From Sphingomonas sp. (GTDB lineage Bacteria > Pseudomonadota > Alphaproteobacteria > Sphingomonadales > Sphingomonadaceae): a DNA stretch of 64,000 nucleotides. Shown in pieces: positions 43,601 to 50,721 of this stretch (positions within the stretch are counted from its first letter, which is position 1; every line of letters begins with the position of its first letter). The DNA lies in assembly GCF_024508665.1 (NCBI RefSeq), contig NZ_JANINP010000006.1, positions 372,001-436,000 of the forward strand, read 5' to 3'. The translations under genes and the position numbers were made by a program. The notes beneath the pieces were generated by a model. The model had not been told where the DNA came from and searched no databases. It worked only from the letters and a program-made list of their open reading frames with translations.

Positions 43601-44097
43601 TTGGGCATCAACTGGCCTGCCAGGATCGCCAGGAACGTGCCCGCCTCGATCATACCGGTACCGCCCATAATTTCGTCGGGGCTGAGATGCTGCGGCAGGA
43701 TCGAATATTTGACCGGGCCGAAGATGGTCGAATGACAGCCCATCAGGAACAGCACGGTCAGCAGCAGCGGCACCGATTGCAGCGCGAGCCCGGCCAAGCC
43801 CATTGCCATGAAGACGATCTCGGCCGCCTTCACGATCCGCATCAATTTGGCTTTATCCCAACCGTCGGCGATCTGCCCGGCTAGCGCCGAGAACAGGAAA
43901 TAGGGCAGGATGAACAGGCCGGTGGCAAGCGCCGCGAGCGACGCCGCGCCATTCTCGTCGCCCTTGTAGAGCGTGAAGGTGACGAGGAAGAGCATCGCAT
44001 ATTTGAGCGCGTTGTCGTTGAACGCGCCGATGAACTGGACGACGAACATCGGCCCGAAGCGGCGCTTCGCGAGCAGCGAGAAATCAGGTGCGGACAT
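40696..44097 (-). CDS. Fused MFS (LplT-like) / acyltransferase (PlsC) / acyl-CoA-ACP ligase
   Basis: This 1133-residue fusion has three parts. Residues 1-420 form an MFS lysophospholipid-transporter-like domain with about 12 helices (GPMFVVQFIGAFNDNALKYAMLFLVTF). Residues 440-630 form a PlsC acyltransferase with VVNHVSWLDGLLLA (HX4D) and FPEGRITVTG. Residues 640-1133 form an AMP-binding ligase with LFTSGSEGLPKGVVLTHRN and GYGATEAAPVIAVNTP. Such fusions take up lyso-lipids and re-acylate them with freshly activated fatty acid, as LplT plus Aas do in E. coli. It ends the operon that starts with a KAS III-like enzyme. Confidence 0.93.
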   Translation of the reverse strand: MSAPDFSLLAKRRFGPMFVVQFIGAFNDNALKYAMLFLVTFTLYKGDENGAASLAALATGLFILPYFLFSALAGQIADGWDKAKLMRIVKAAEIVFMAMGLAGLALQSVPLLLTVLFLMGCHSTIFGPVKYSILPQHLSPDEIMGGTGMIEAGTFLAILAGQLMPNFIPPWEAGLVATGMAVLGFLSSLAIPPAPPPPGVVPVDRNVFRSTWQVLKSARDGRDAWLCILGISWFFAVGAVLLNDFAPLVTNRLGAGKPVVTLFLLVFSISIAIGSLAVNRLLKGRVSARYVPLAALLMAGFMIDLWPATRGFVVTAPGADIARFVAAPGSWRILIDLAGLAFAGGMFIVPLYALLQTNSPVAERSRIIAANNIVNSLVIVLVMAVVIGMAQLLDASISAVIATMGFSTLIVALVSCWLLPETVIKRLIRTLLEIAYRVEVHGKENMPRPGERAVVVVNHVSWLDGLLLAVFLPGKPVFAVHSAVVASWWIKPALKLFRAFPVDPTNPMSTKAMVKAVKEGNTLVIFPEGRITVTGALMKVFDGPGMVADKADAPIIPVRIDGAQYSTFSKLRGKVRLKTFPKITLTVLPPRRFEIKGEMTARARRAIAGRRLYDEMSNMIFATSETDSTLFQALLDAKDVNGGHAPIVEDIKREPLTYKKLVVGSMALGRAFDPLTRKGEAVGVLLPNVAGVVATFFALQRIGRVPAMLNYTAGLTNLKAACQAAEVKTIITARAFIAQGKLEPIVAGLEADGRTFLYLEGVAKSLGAVAKLRALIASRWAGRLHRRHRVSPDDAAVILFTSGSEGLPKGVVLTHRNLLSNCQQLSARIDFNSSDLVLNALPVFHSFGLTGGTLLPILSGIRTLLYPNPLHYRIVPALAYDANATILFGTDTFLAGYARMGHSYDFYSVRYVFAGAERVRDETRKVWAGKFGVRIFEGYGATEAAPVIAVNTPMHFKAGSVGRLLPGIEAKVEPVEGIWEGGKLSIRGPNIMAGYMKADQPGALQPPEEGWHDTGDIVTIDEMGFITIRGRAKRFAKIGGEMVSLPAVEGYASAVWPDADHAVATRADPRKGEQLVLFTTAKGAKAADLQTWGKANGIAELAIPRDIRVVDALPVLGTGKLDYVTMGAIAAGG

Positions 44098-44118
44098 AGT
44101 GGATCTCTCCGGAAGGGA

Positions 44119-45144
44119 TCAGGCGGCCGCCGCGGCGGCATGGCGCGATTTCATCTCGCGCAGGAAGCCGTGCAGCACCTCGGTCGACAGACCGTGGAGC
44201 ATCAGGCGGAAGCCCGCGCGCAGCGTCGAGAACGGCACCAACGGGTGCCGGTTGTTGATCATCGCCAGATGCTTTTCCTCCCCCGTCAGACGCGCGGCAT
44301 AAAGCCCGATCGTCTCGTCCAATTGTAGCGAATTCGACGCGCGCCAGAAATCGCGATCGCTGAGCAGCATCGCGTAAGCGGGCGTGTAGAGTTCGATGGC
44401 GGTTTGCAGGTCGATCACGTTGAGCCAGTTGGTAGGCAGCGGGTCGAGCGCGATCTCCTCCTCGATCGCCGAGAAATCGAGATCGGCGACGCGGCCGATC
44501 GCCGTGCCGCGCCGGTCGAGCTCGCGGTTCAGGTCGATCAGGAAATTGTAGATGTTGAGGTCGTGGTGGAGGAACAGATTGTCCTTCACCGCGGCGATCG
44601 TGCGCGGCCGCATCGGCGTGAGATCGGGATGATAACCCGGCGTCGCATTGTCCGAAATGAACCGCAGGATCTGCGCGCCGAGATGGAAATGTCTCAGTAT
44701 AAGCCGGTTGGCGTCGGGCGTCAGGAAATGCCGCATACCGAACGCGATCGAACGGTGGAGCAGTCGTGGAGCGTTGGGCCAGCGCGGGCTGATCGTGTGG
44801 ATCAGTTGCGCGAAAACGATCATCGTCCGCGCCAGCGGCCGCACCAATGGCAGCAGGAACTGGCGGCTGCGCGATTGCTGGTCGCGGATCAACGCGGCCT
44901 TGGCCTCGTCCGCCAGCGGCAGCGAGCGGTCGAGCATCAGCGCCAGCCATGGGTCGGGATCGCGGGGATCGTGGCCCTTCAATTCCCCTCCCTCCCAGGG
45001 AGGGGTCAGGGGTGGGTTTTCGTCAGACGGGGCTCGATGCCCCGGCTGGCGACCCTGTTGCGAGCCCCGGTCGCGCGGCTGCGCCGCGCACCCACCCCCT
45101 ACCCCTCCCTGGGAGGGAGGGGAGTCAGAAGGACTATCAGCCAT
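44119..45144 (-). CDS. Unrecognised protein with a translated palindromic repeat near its N-terminus
   Basis: I do not recognise the family. From about residue 55 the 341-residue protein looks like one conserved domain, rich in His and aromatic residues (FGMRHFLTPDANRLILRHFHLGAQILRF; LFLHHDLNIYNFLIDLNREL; LNVIDLQTAIELYTPAYAMLL), which may bind metal. Residues 8-54 are encoded by a GC-rich palindromic repeat (44985-45122) read in frame, giving SQGGVGGG and PPLTPPWEGGE. The ATG at 45144 overlaps the end of the iron-enzyme gene. It belongs to the KAS III-like / iron enzyme / acyltransferase operon. Confidence 0.65.
   Translation of the reverse strand: MADSPSDSPPSQGGVGGGCAAQPRDRGSQQGRQPGHRAPSDENPPLTPPWEGGELKGHDPRDPDPWLALMLDRSLPLADEAKAALIRDQQSRSRQFLLPLVRPLARTMIVFAQLIHTISPRWPNAPRLLHRSIAFGMRHFLTPDANRLILRHFHLGAQILRFISDNATPGYHPDLTPMRPRTIAAVKDNLFLHHDLNIYNFLIDLNRELDRRGTAIGRVADLDFSAIEEEIALDPLPTNWLNVIDLQTAIELYTPAYAMLLSDRDFWRASNSLQLDETIGLYAARLTGEEKHLAMINNRHPLVPFSTLRAGFRLMLHGLSTEVLHGFLREMKSRHAAAAAA
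44985..45122. repeat. Palindromic GC-rich repeat inside a coding region
   Basis: CCCCTCCCTCCCAGGGAGGGG-type ends at both sides and an inner GCGGCTGCGCCGC hairpin show the same design as the intergenic elements at 5998, 16437 and 18637. It lies wholly inside the 44119-45144 reading frame and keeps it open. Confidence 0.8.
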
Positions 45145-45835
45145 GGTCGATCTCCTCGAGCTGGAGGCGATAGAGCCGTGCGACGATCCGCGCGTGGCGG
45201 ACGATCTCGTCCGCAGTCGCGCGATCGGCGATGGCGAGCGCCAGCGCGCGGTCGAACATGTCGAGATGATCCCCATCATTGGCGCCGTGATAGGCCAGGA
45301 AGCTTACCGCTTCGTCGCCAAGATCGAGCTGTTCGCGGATCGCCTGCGACCAGGGGCCGGCCAGACGTTCGCCCAGTCCCTCAATGATATACATCGCGCC
45401 GAGCAGCCCAACCGGGTCGGGGCGCGAGGCGGCGTGATACATGAACGCCGACAGCGCTTCCGACCCGATGTTCATGCGACCGGCGCGAATGTCGTCCACC
45501 TTACCGCCGGCTGCGACGTAATTGTCCTCGATCAGACGATAGTCGCGATGCTCGGCCACCGCATGGCGCACGAACAGCGAGCGCAATTCCTCGTGATCGG
45601 GACCCAGGTTCGACGCCGCGCGGCTGATCCAGCGGCTGCCCTCCACCACTTGCTGGCGCAGATTGAACAGCAAGCGGCGATAATCCTCGAGCCGGAGCTT
45701 GCCGGCGAGCAGGCGCGCGACCACCGGTACTTGCGCCAGCGCGCTTTCGAACTCGATCCAGGTCTGGGCGAGCCCGCGATGCGCGGCCTCGATCAAGGCA
45801 CGATTGTCTGTGGTCATTGCGATAGTCGCGTTCAT
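45137..45835 (-). CDS. Haem-oxygenase-fold iron-containing redox enzyme family protein
   Basis: The 232-residue all-helical product resembles the TenA/PqqC/UndA-type haem-oxygenase-like family, many of which use a non-haem iron or di-iron centre. RRLLFNLRQQVVEGSRWISRAASNL is followed by RHAVAEHRDYRLIEDNYVAAGG, MYIIEGLGERLAG and YHGANDGDHLDMFDRAL, which place candidate ligands (E, H, E, H-x2-D) on the core helices. Its start overlaps the stop of the KAS III-like gene (ATGA), so the two are coupled. UndA-like decarboxylation of a fatty acyl chain is one possibility. Confidence 0.8.
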   Translation of the reverse strand: MNATIAMTTDNRALIEAAHRGLAQTWIEFESALAQVPVVARLLAGKLRLEDYRRLLFNLRQQVVEGSRWISRAASNLGPDHEELRSLFVRHAVAEHRDYRLIEDNYVAAGGKVDDIRAGRMNIGSEALSAFMYHAASRPDPVGLLGAMYIIEGLGERLAGPWSQAIREQLDLGDEAVSFLAYHGANDGDHLDMFDRALALAIADRATADEIVRHARIVARLYRLQLEEIDHG

Positions 45836-46974
45836 TGCGGATCTCCGTCGACAACGGTCATTGCGGCGTAGGCCATGATGCACTGGCCGCTTTCGGGCAC
45901 GGCGCAGAGGATGCGCTGGCCGGGCTTGAGCTGGCCCGACCGCATCAGATCGTCGAGCAACAGGAAGATGGCGGCGGCGCCGACATTGCCCTTGTCATAG
46001 ATGTTGGTGAACCAGCGCTCGTCGGGAATCATGCACCCGGCGCGCTCGGCCAGCCGTGCCATCTCCTCGCGCAGCGAATGTGCGGAGAAATGGCACAGGA
46101 ACCAGTCGACCGCCCCCGGATCGATACGGCCGGCATCGACCAGCCGCATGAACTCGCCTAGCCAGACCGGCAGCATGCGATAGAGCGCATCGACATCCTG
46201 GCGCAGCTGAAACGCGCCTGCCGCGGCGGCATCCGCGGCGCACGCGTGCAAGCTCCATGGCTTGAGCGAGCCGTCGGGCTGGCGCGCGCCGCCGCCGGTC
46301 ATGCATGGGACGAAGCGATCGGCGAAGGATCGCAATGAGACCCAGTCGATGCGCAGCGACAGGCCGTGCGCGGCCGGGCGATCCTCGATCAGCAGGGCCG
46401 CCGCTCCATCGCTCAGCGTCCAGCGCAGGAATTCGGAATCGCCGGGGAGTGTGCCGTCGGGTTTGATCGTCGCGGTGTCGCGATAATGGCCGGGCCGGAA
46501 ATAGCGGCTCGAGAATTCGGCCCCGACCGCGATCGCGGCGCGATGTTCGCCCGCCGCGACCTGCAGCGCCGCCGCCTTCAATGCCATCATCGAACTCGCG
46601 CAGACGCTTTGCAGACTTGCGAGTTCGATCGGCGGCAAGCCGGACTCGGCATGCACGCCGCTGGCCAGACCGGGGACCATCAGGTCGTTCTGCGTCGTCG
46701 CGCTGGCCAGGAAGCCGATCGCGGCGGGGTCGATCTCGGCATTCGCGATCAAATCGCGCACGGCGGCGCCGGCGAGCTTGGCCACGGTCCAGTCGCTGCC
46801 GCCGTCGGGGCGGATCGCGTAATGGCGCGATCGGATGCCGTTCTGGCGCAGGGTCAGCCGGCCGAACCGTTCGGCCTCGGGCGACAGGCGGCCGATATAA
46901 TCGGCCATCCGGTCGTTGGTAACGGCCGCGCCGGGAAGGCATTGCGCGGTCGCAGTCACGTAAACGGGTTGCAT
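45832..46974 (-). CDS. Beta-ketoacyl-ACP synthase III-like condensing enzyme
   Basis: The 380-residue thiolase-fold enzyme has the KAS III catalytic triad: Cys in SLQSVCASSMMALKAAAL, His in FLCHFSAHS and Asn in NIYDKGNVGAA. It starts at ATG 46974 with GGAG eight bases upstream. It is longer than housekeeping FabH (about 320 residues) and is not with fab genes, so it probably condenses special acyl substrates, like OleA or secondary-metabolite KAS III enzymes. It heads the operon 46974-40696 and is divergent from a TetR gene with two operators. Confidence 0.88.
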   Translation of the reverse strand: MQPVYVTATAQCLPGAAVTNDRMADYIGRLSPEAERFGRLTLRQNGIRSRHYAIRPDGGSDWTVAKLAGAAVRDLIANAEIDPAAIGFLASATTQNDLMVPGLASGVHAESGLPPIELASLQSVCASSMMALKAAALQVAAGEHRAAIAVGAEFSSRYFRPGHYRDTATIKPDGTLPGDSEFLRWTLSDGAAALLIEDRPAAHGLSLRIDWVSLRSFADRFVPCMTGGGARQPDGSLKPWSLHACAADAAAAGAFQLRQDVDALYRMLPVWLGEFMRLVDAGRIDPGAVDWFLCHFSAHSLREEMARLAERAGCMIPDERWFTNIYDKGNVGAAAIFLLLDDLMRSGQLKPGQRILCAVPESGQCIMAYAAMTVVDGDPQ

Positions 46975-47031
46975 TCGGACAACTCCATTCGACGCCCGTC
47001 GAGTCGGCGGGCGGAACTGACGTGCCATTGA

Positions 47032-47071
47032 ATTGAGCAGTGTTCAATAAAAATATTAGACAGTGCTCAAT
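47032..47071. promoter_or_regulatory. Two tandem TetR operators
   Basis: ATTGAGCAGTGTTCAAT (47032-47048) and ATTAGACAGTGCTCAAT (47055-47071) are 17-bp near-palindromes of one design, 23 bp apart (about two helical turns). They lie between the KAS III-like gene and the divergent TetR gene, 21 bp before the TetR start. Confidence 0.8.
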
Positions 47072-47091
47072 TTCGTATCTAGGCAAGGCTG

Positions 47092-47712
47092 ATGGGACGG
47101 CGGTCGGATCATACGCGGGGCGAACTGGAGCAGCTGATCGTCGGCGCGGGCCACACTTTGCTCGCCGAAGTCGGCTATCAGCGCTTCTCGGCGCGCGAAG
47201 TGGCGAAGCGGATCGGCTATTCGGTCGGCACGATTTACAATGTGTTCGAAAGCCTCGACGACCTGATGCTGGCAATCAACGGCCGCACCTTTCTGGTCTG
47301 GGCGGAGACGGTTGCGAGATCGCTCGAAAGCGCGGGCGCGGATCGCATCGCGGTGCTGGTCGCATCCTATTTCGATTTCGCGCTGAGCAACCGCAATCTG
47401 TGGATGGCGATCTACGATCACCGCCTGCCGGTCGGTGTGCCATTCCCCGAACGCTATGCGCGCCAACGCGGCGTGCTGACCGACATCCTGCGTGGGGAGA
47501 TCGCCGCCGTGCTGCCCGACGACCGCCGCGACCGCGCCGCGGCGCTCGCGCGATCATTGCTGGCGACGGTGCACGGCCATTGCGTGTTCGCGCTCAACGG
47601 CACGTTCGCGCTGCTCGGCGAACAGGACCCGCACGGCGCGGCTTTGGCGCGCGTGCGGGAGACACTGGCGGCGGCGGGAGCGGCAATGCCAAGCGCGCCC
47701 GATCCAGCCTGA
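47092..47712 (+). CDS. TetR/AcrR family transcriptional regulator
   Basis: The 206-residue product has a TetR N-terminal domain (LEQLIVGAGHTLLAEVGYQRFSAREVAKRIGYSVGTIYNVFESLDDLMLAI, about residues 12-62) and a TetR_C-like helical domain. It faces the lipid-type operon across a gap with two near-identical palindromes and very probably represses it and itself. An acyl-CoA or fatty acid would be a sensible inducer given the target genes; that is inference. Confidence 0.93.
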   Translation: MGRRSDHTRGELEQLIVGAGHTLLAEVGYQRFSAREVAKRIGYSVGTIYNVFESLDDLMLAINGRTFLVWAETVARSLESAGADRIAVLVASYFDFALSNRNLWMAIYDHRLPVGVPFPERYARQRGVLTDILRGEIAAVLPDDRRDRAAALARSLLATVHGHCVFALNGTFALLGEQDPHGAALARVRETLAAAGAAMPSAPDPA

Positions 47713-47841
47713 TCGAGCTTACAAAGCCAGCCCGCGAGTCCACTCGATGCCGGTGCAGGGTGCAAACGACTCGCAACAAAAGACTTCCGGGAACGAACTC
47801 GACCCCGTCGCGGTTGAAGAAGAAAATCCAGGAGGAACGAC

Positions 47842-48348
47842 ATGGCCGAGAAACAGGACGCGATCGCGCTGCTGAAAGCCGATCACCGCAAAGTCGAGGA
47901 TCTGTTCGAACAATTCGAGAAAGCGAGCGGCGAGGGCCGCAAACAGAAGATCGCGCTCGAGATCTGTCTCGAGCTGACCGTTCATGCCCAGATCGAGGAA
48001 GAGATCTTCTATCCGGCCTGCGAGGGCAAGGTTGAGGAAGACCTGCTCAAGGAAGCCTATGTCGAACATGACGGCGCCAAGGTGCTGATCGCCGAGATCG
48101 AAGCCGGCGCGCCGAGCGACGACTTCTACGATGCCAAGGTCAAGGTGCTGTCGGAGCAGATCGAGCACCATGTCGAAGAGGAAGAAAAGCGCATGGAGGG
48201 CATGTTCAGCCAGGCGCGTCACGCCGGATTGGATATGGATGCGCTCGGCGATCAATTGCGCGCGCGCAAGGAAGAGCTGATCGCCAATTATAAGACGAAT
48301 GGGCTCACCAAGCCGGAAACCACGACACTGACCGAGGCGACCGTCTGA
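47842..48348 (+). CDS. Hemerythrin HHE domain protein
   Basis: The 168-residue product has the hemerythrin-like four-helix bundle with di-iron ligands spread as LLKADHRKVEDLF, ELTVHAQIEEEIFYP, AYVEHDGAK and LSEQIEHHVEEEEKRM. Such proteins bind oxygen, nitric oxide or iron, or protect against stress. The gene has CAGGAGGAA directly upstream of its ATG, one of the strongest ribosome sites in the window, suggesting high expression. It stands alone. Confidence 0.95.
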   Translation: MAEKQDAIALLKADHRKVEDLFEQFEKASGEGRKQKIALEICLELTVHAQIEEEIFYPACEGKVEEDLLKEAYVEHDGAKVLIAEIEAGAPSDDFYDAKVKVLSEQIEHHVEEEEKRMEGMFSQARHAGLDMDALGDQLRARKEELIANYKTNGLTKPETTTLTEATV

Positions 48349-48393
48349 CGGCCGCGCCCGTCCACTCGCCACGTACCGGGCCGGCGCGCCACC

Positions 48394-49314
48394 ATGCTTG
48401 ATTGCGTAGTGGTGGGCGGCGGTCCGGCAGGGCTGACCGCCGCAATCTATCTGGCGCGCTTTCATCTCGACGTGCGCGTGATCGATGCCGGCAACAGTCG
48501 CGCGGCGACGATTCCGATGACGCGGAATCATGCCGGGTTTCCCGACGGCATCGCCGGGGTGGAACTGGTCGACCGCATGCGGATGCAAGCCCGGCGATAC
48601 GGAGCGGAATTGGTGCGCGCCGAGGTCGACGGGCTGAAGGTAGCTGCCAGCGGTCTTCACGTCTCGGTCGGTGACGAGGTGGTCGCCACGCGGAGCGTTT
48701 TGCTGGCAACTGGGGTGGTCAACCGCCGTCCGCCAATGCCCGACGATCTGCATGCAACTGCATTAGCGCTCGGGCTGCTGCGCTATTGCCCGATCTGCGA
48801 CGGCTATGAAGTCACCGATCGTCGGGTAGCCGTGCTTGGTACCGGCGGCCACGGGACGCGCGAAGCGATATTCCTGCGCGGTTATACGGCCGATGTGACG
48901 TTGATCGCGCCAGGCGGACAGCACGACCTTTCGCCCGAACAGCGCGCGCTCCTGGCGAAAAGCGGGATCGCCATGGTCGACGGTCCCGCTGACGCTTTCG
49001 CGATCGATGGCGACCAGATCCGATTGCGCACCGTGGAAGGCGACCTGCGCTTCGACAGTCTATACCCGGCGCTGGGTTCGGATATCAATTCGGCGCTAGC
49101 CATCGATATAGGCGCCGCGCGATCGGACGAAGGCTGCCTGATCGTCGACGCGCATCAGCGCACCAACATCGCGCGCCTCTATGCGGCGGGAGACGTGGTC
49201 AAGGGGCTCGACCAGATCAGCCATGCAATGGGCGAGGGTGGCGTCGCCGCGACCACGATCCGCAACGACCTCGCGAGCGAGCACGCGCTGCTGCGCAACG
49301 CCCCGAGCCGATAG
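48394..49314 (+). CDS. Thioredoxin-reductase-like FAD/NAD(P) oxidoreductase
   Basis: The 306-residue product has the two-dinucleotide fold of thioredoxin reductase: CVVVGGGPAGLTAAIYLARF at the N-terminus, the redox centre CPICDG at about residues 131-136, and the second nucleotide site VAVLGTGGHGTREAIFL. AAGDVVKGLDQISHAMGEG closes the FAD site. CPIC replaces the CATC of canonical TrxB, so its partner may be something other than thioredoxin. No partner gene is adjacent. Confidence 0.9.
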   Translation: MLDCVVVGGGPAGLTAAIYLARFHLDVRVIDAGNSRAATIPMTRNHAGFPDGIAGVELVDRMRMQARRYGAELVRAEVDGLKVAASGLHVSVGDEVVATRSVLLATGVVNRRPPMPDDLHATALALGLLRYCPICDGYEVTDRRVAVLGTGGHGTREAIFLRGYTADVTLIAPGGQHDLSPEQRALLAKSGIAMVDGPADAFAIDGDQIRLRTVEGDLRFDSLYPALGSDINSALAIDIGAARSDEGCLIVDAHQRTNIARLYAAGDVVKGLDQISHAMGEGGVAATTIRNDLASEHALLRNAPSR

Positions 49315-49427
49315 CGGCTCACGGCGTGGGAATGCGGCCGCGGCAGATCTTCCACTAATCTCGCGGCGGGTAAGACGGATGGTGCGCACGACTTGCGTCC
49401 GCTGCGGCCATCTCGCAAACCGTCGCG

Positions 49428-50489
49428 ATGTTCGATCCTGTTCCGGGCCTGGAGGCGCTGGTCGCCAAATCGGGCGACAATCCCATCGCGCTGGCGACTC
49501 TCGCGCGCTTGTTGCGGACGGCCGGGAAACGAGCCGAGGCGCTCGATCTCGCTGACCGCGCCTGGTCGCTCGCGCCGCACGACCCCGAAGTTCGGTCGCT
49601 CGCCGGTGACGTGCTCAGCACCGGGGTGCCCGCCTGGCATTTCGGGATCGTGCGCGACCAGCCGCGCAACGACGCCTACGAAGCGGCGCTGAAACGCGCG
49701 ATCACCCCGGCCAGCCGCGTGCTCGAAATCGGTGCGGGCTCCGGCCTGCTGGCAATGATGGCGGCGCGGGCCGGCGCGGCGCATGTCTATACCTGCGAAA
49801 TGGAGCCCGCCGTGGCGCTCGCCGCGCGCAAGGTGATCGCACATAACGGGCTGGCCGACCGCGTGACGGTGATCGCCAAACATTCCGGCGATGTGACTGT
49901 CGACGATATCGGCGGCCCCGCCGACGTGATGGTGTCGGAGATTGTCAGCAACGACATGGTCACCGAGGACGCGTTGCCGGCGCTCGAGGACGTAATGGCG
50001 CGGCTGGTCGGGCCGGGCGCGGCGATCATCCCGGCGGCAGGAGAGGTGAAGGTCGCCCTGGCACTCGACGCGCGGCTGGCGACGCGGCGGATGGGAACGG
50101 TGAATGGATTCGACCTGTCGCCGTTCGATCGGCTGGCGACTCCCTATTATCAGGTCCCGGTGGGCAGTCCCGCGCTGTCGCTCGCCAGCGCACCCTCCGG
50201 GCTGTTCGCATTCGATTTCCGCACTGGCGGACCCTATTCCTGGCAGCACGGCAAGGCGGAACTCGTCGCGGCCGGCGGGCCGGTCAACGGGATAGTCCAG
50301 TGGATATCGCTCAAGATGGACGACCATGGCGATTACGAAAACACGCCCCAGCCGGGGAGGGAATCATGTTGGGCAGCGCTTTTTCATCCACTGCCCGGGG
50401 TACTCAATTTGGATGAAGGCAAGAAGGTCAATATCTTCGGGCACCATGACAGGGTCTCTTTGAGAATTTGGGCGGACGCTTCATTGTAG
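49428..50489 (+). CDS. PRMT-like class I SAM methyltransferase with TPR-like N-terminus
   Basis: The 353-residue product has a short TPR-like helical region (residues 5-60: LATLARLLRTAGKRAEALDLADRAWSLAPHDPEV). A Rossmann SAM domain follows with LEIGAGSGLLAMMAARAG (motif I), the acidic CEMEPAVA, and SEIVSNDMVTE where protein arginine methyltransferases carry their double-E loop. A C-terminal beta domain of about 130 residues also fits PRMT layout. It ends 54 bp before the lasso precursor, so peptide or ribosomal-protein methylation are both possible. Bacterial PRMT-like proteins are poorly studied. Confidence 0.75.
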   Translation: MFDPVPGLEALVAKSGDNPIALATLARLLRTAGKRAEALDLADRAWSLAPHDPEVRSLAGDVLSTGVPAWHFGIVRDQPRNDAYEAALKRAITPASRVLEIGAGSGLLAMMAARAGAAHVYTCEMEPAVALAARKVIAHNGLADRVTVIAKHSGDVTVDDIGGPADVMVSEIVSNDMVTEDALPALEDVMARLVGPGAAIIPAAGEVKVALALDARLATRRMGTVNGFDLSPFDRLATPYYQVPVGSPALSLASAPSGLFAFDFRTGGPYSWQHGKAELVAAGGPVNGIVQWISLKMDDHGDYENTPQPGRESCWAALFHPLPGVLNLDEGKKVNIFGHHDRVSLRIWADASL

Positions 50490-50543
50490 TCTTCTCAATA
50501 ACGGCATTCTTCGGTAGAAACCGCGCCTGGACAGGAGAATAAG

Positions 50544-50708
50544 ATGAAAGACATCACTTCTAAGGGGGCCGGGGTCCAAGAGGGGGCAGAGGCGACTTCG
50601 ACGGCCAAGCCGAAATGGGGCAAGCCGGAGATCACCGATTTCAAGCCCATCACCGTGGCACGAGGCATTTCGTATCGTATCGGCGACGGGATCAGCAACC
50701 TGACCTGA
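50544..50708 (+). CDS. Candidate lasso peptide precursor
   Basis: A 54-residue ORF with AGGAGA seven bases before the ATG, immediately ahead of the kinase gene. The leader carries W25-x-x-P28-x-I30, matching the Y-x-x-P-x-L recognition element bound by PqqD-like B1 proteins. The C-terminus reads ARGISYRIGDGISNLT. Cleavage before G41 gives a 14-residue core GISYRIGDGISNLT in which Gly1 can close onto Asp8, an eight-residue ring, leaving the tail GISNLT. The Thr normally two residues before the core is Ala39 here; the nearest Thr (37) would give a ten-residue ring. The C-terminal Thr is a possible kinase target. Confidence 0.78.
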   Translation: MKDITSKGAGVQEGAEATSTAKPKWGKPEITDFKPITVARGISYRIGDGISNLT

Positions 50709-50721
50709 ATATTGCGCGCGA

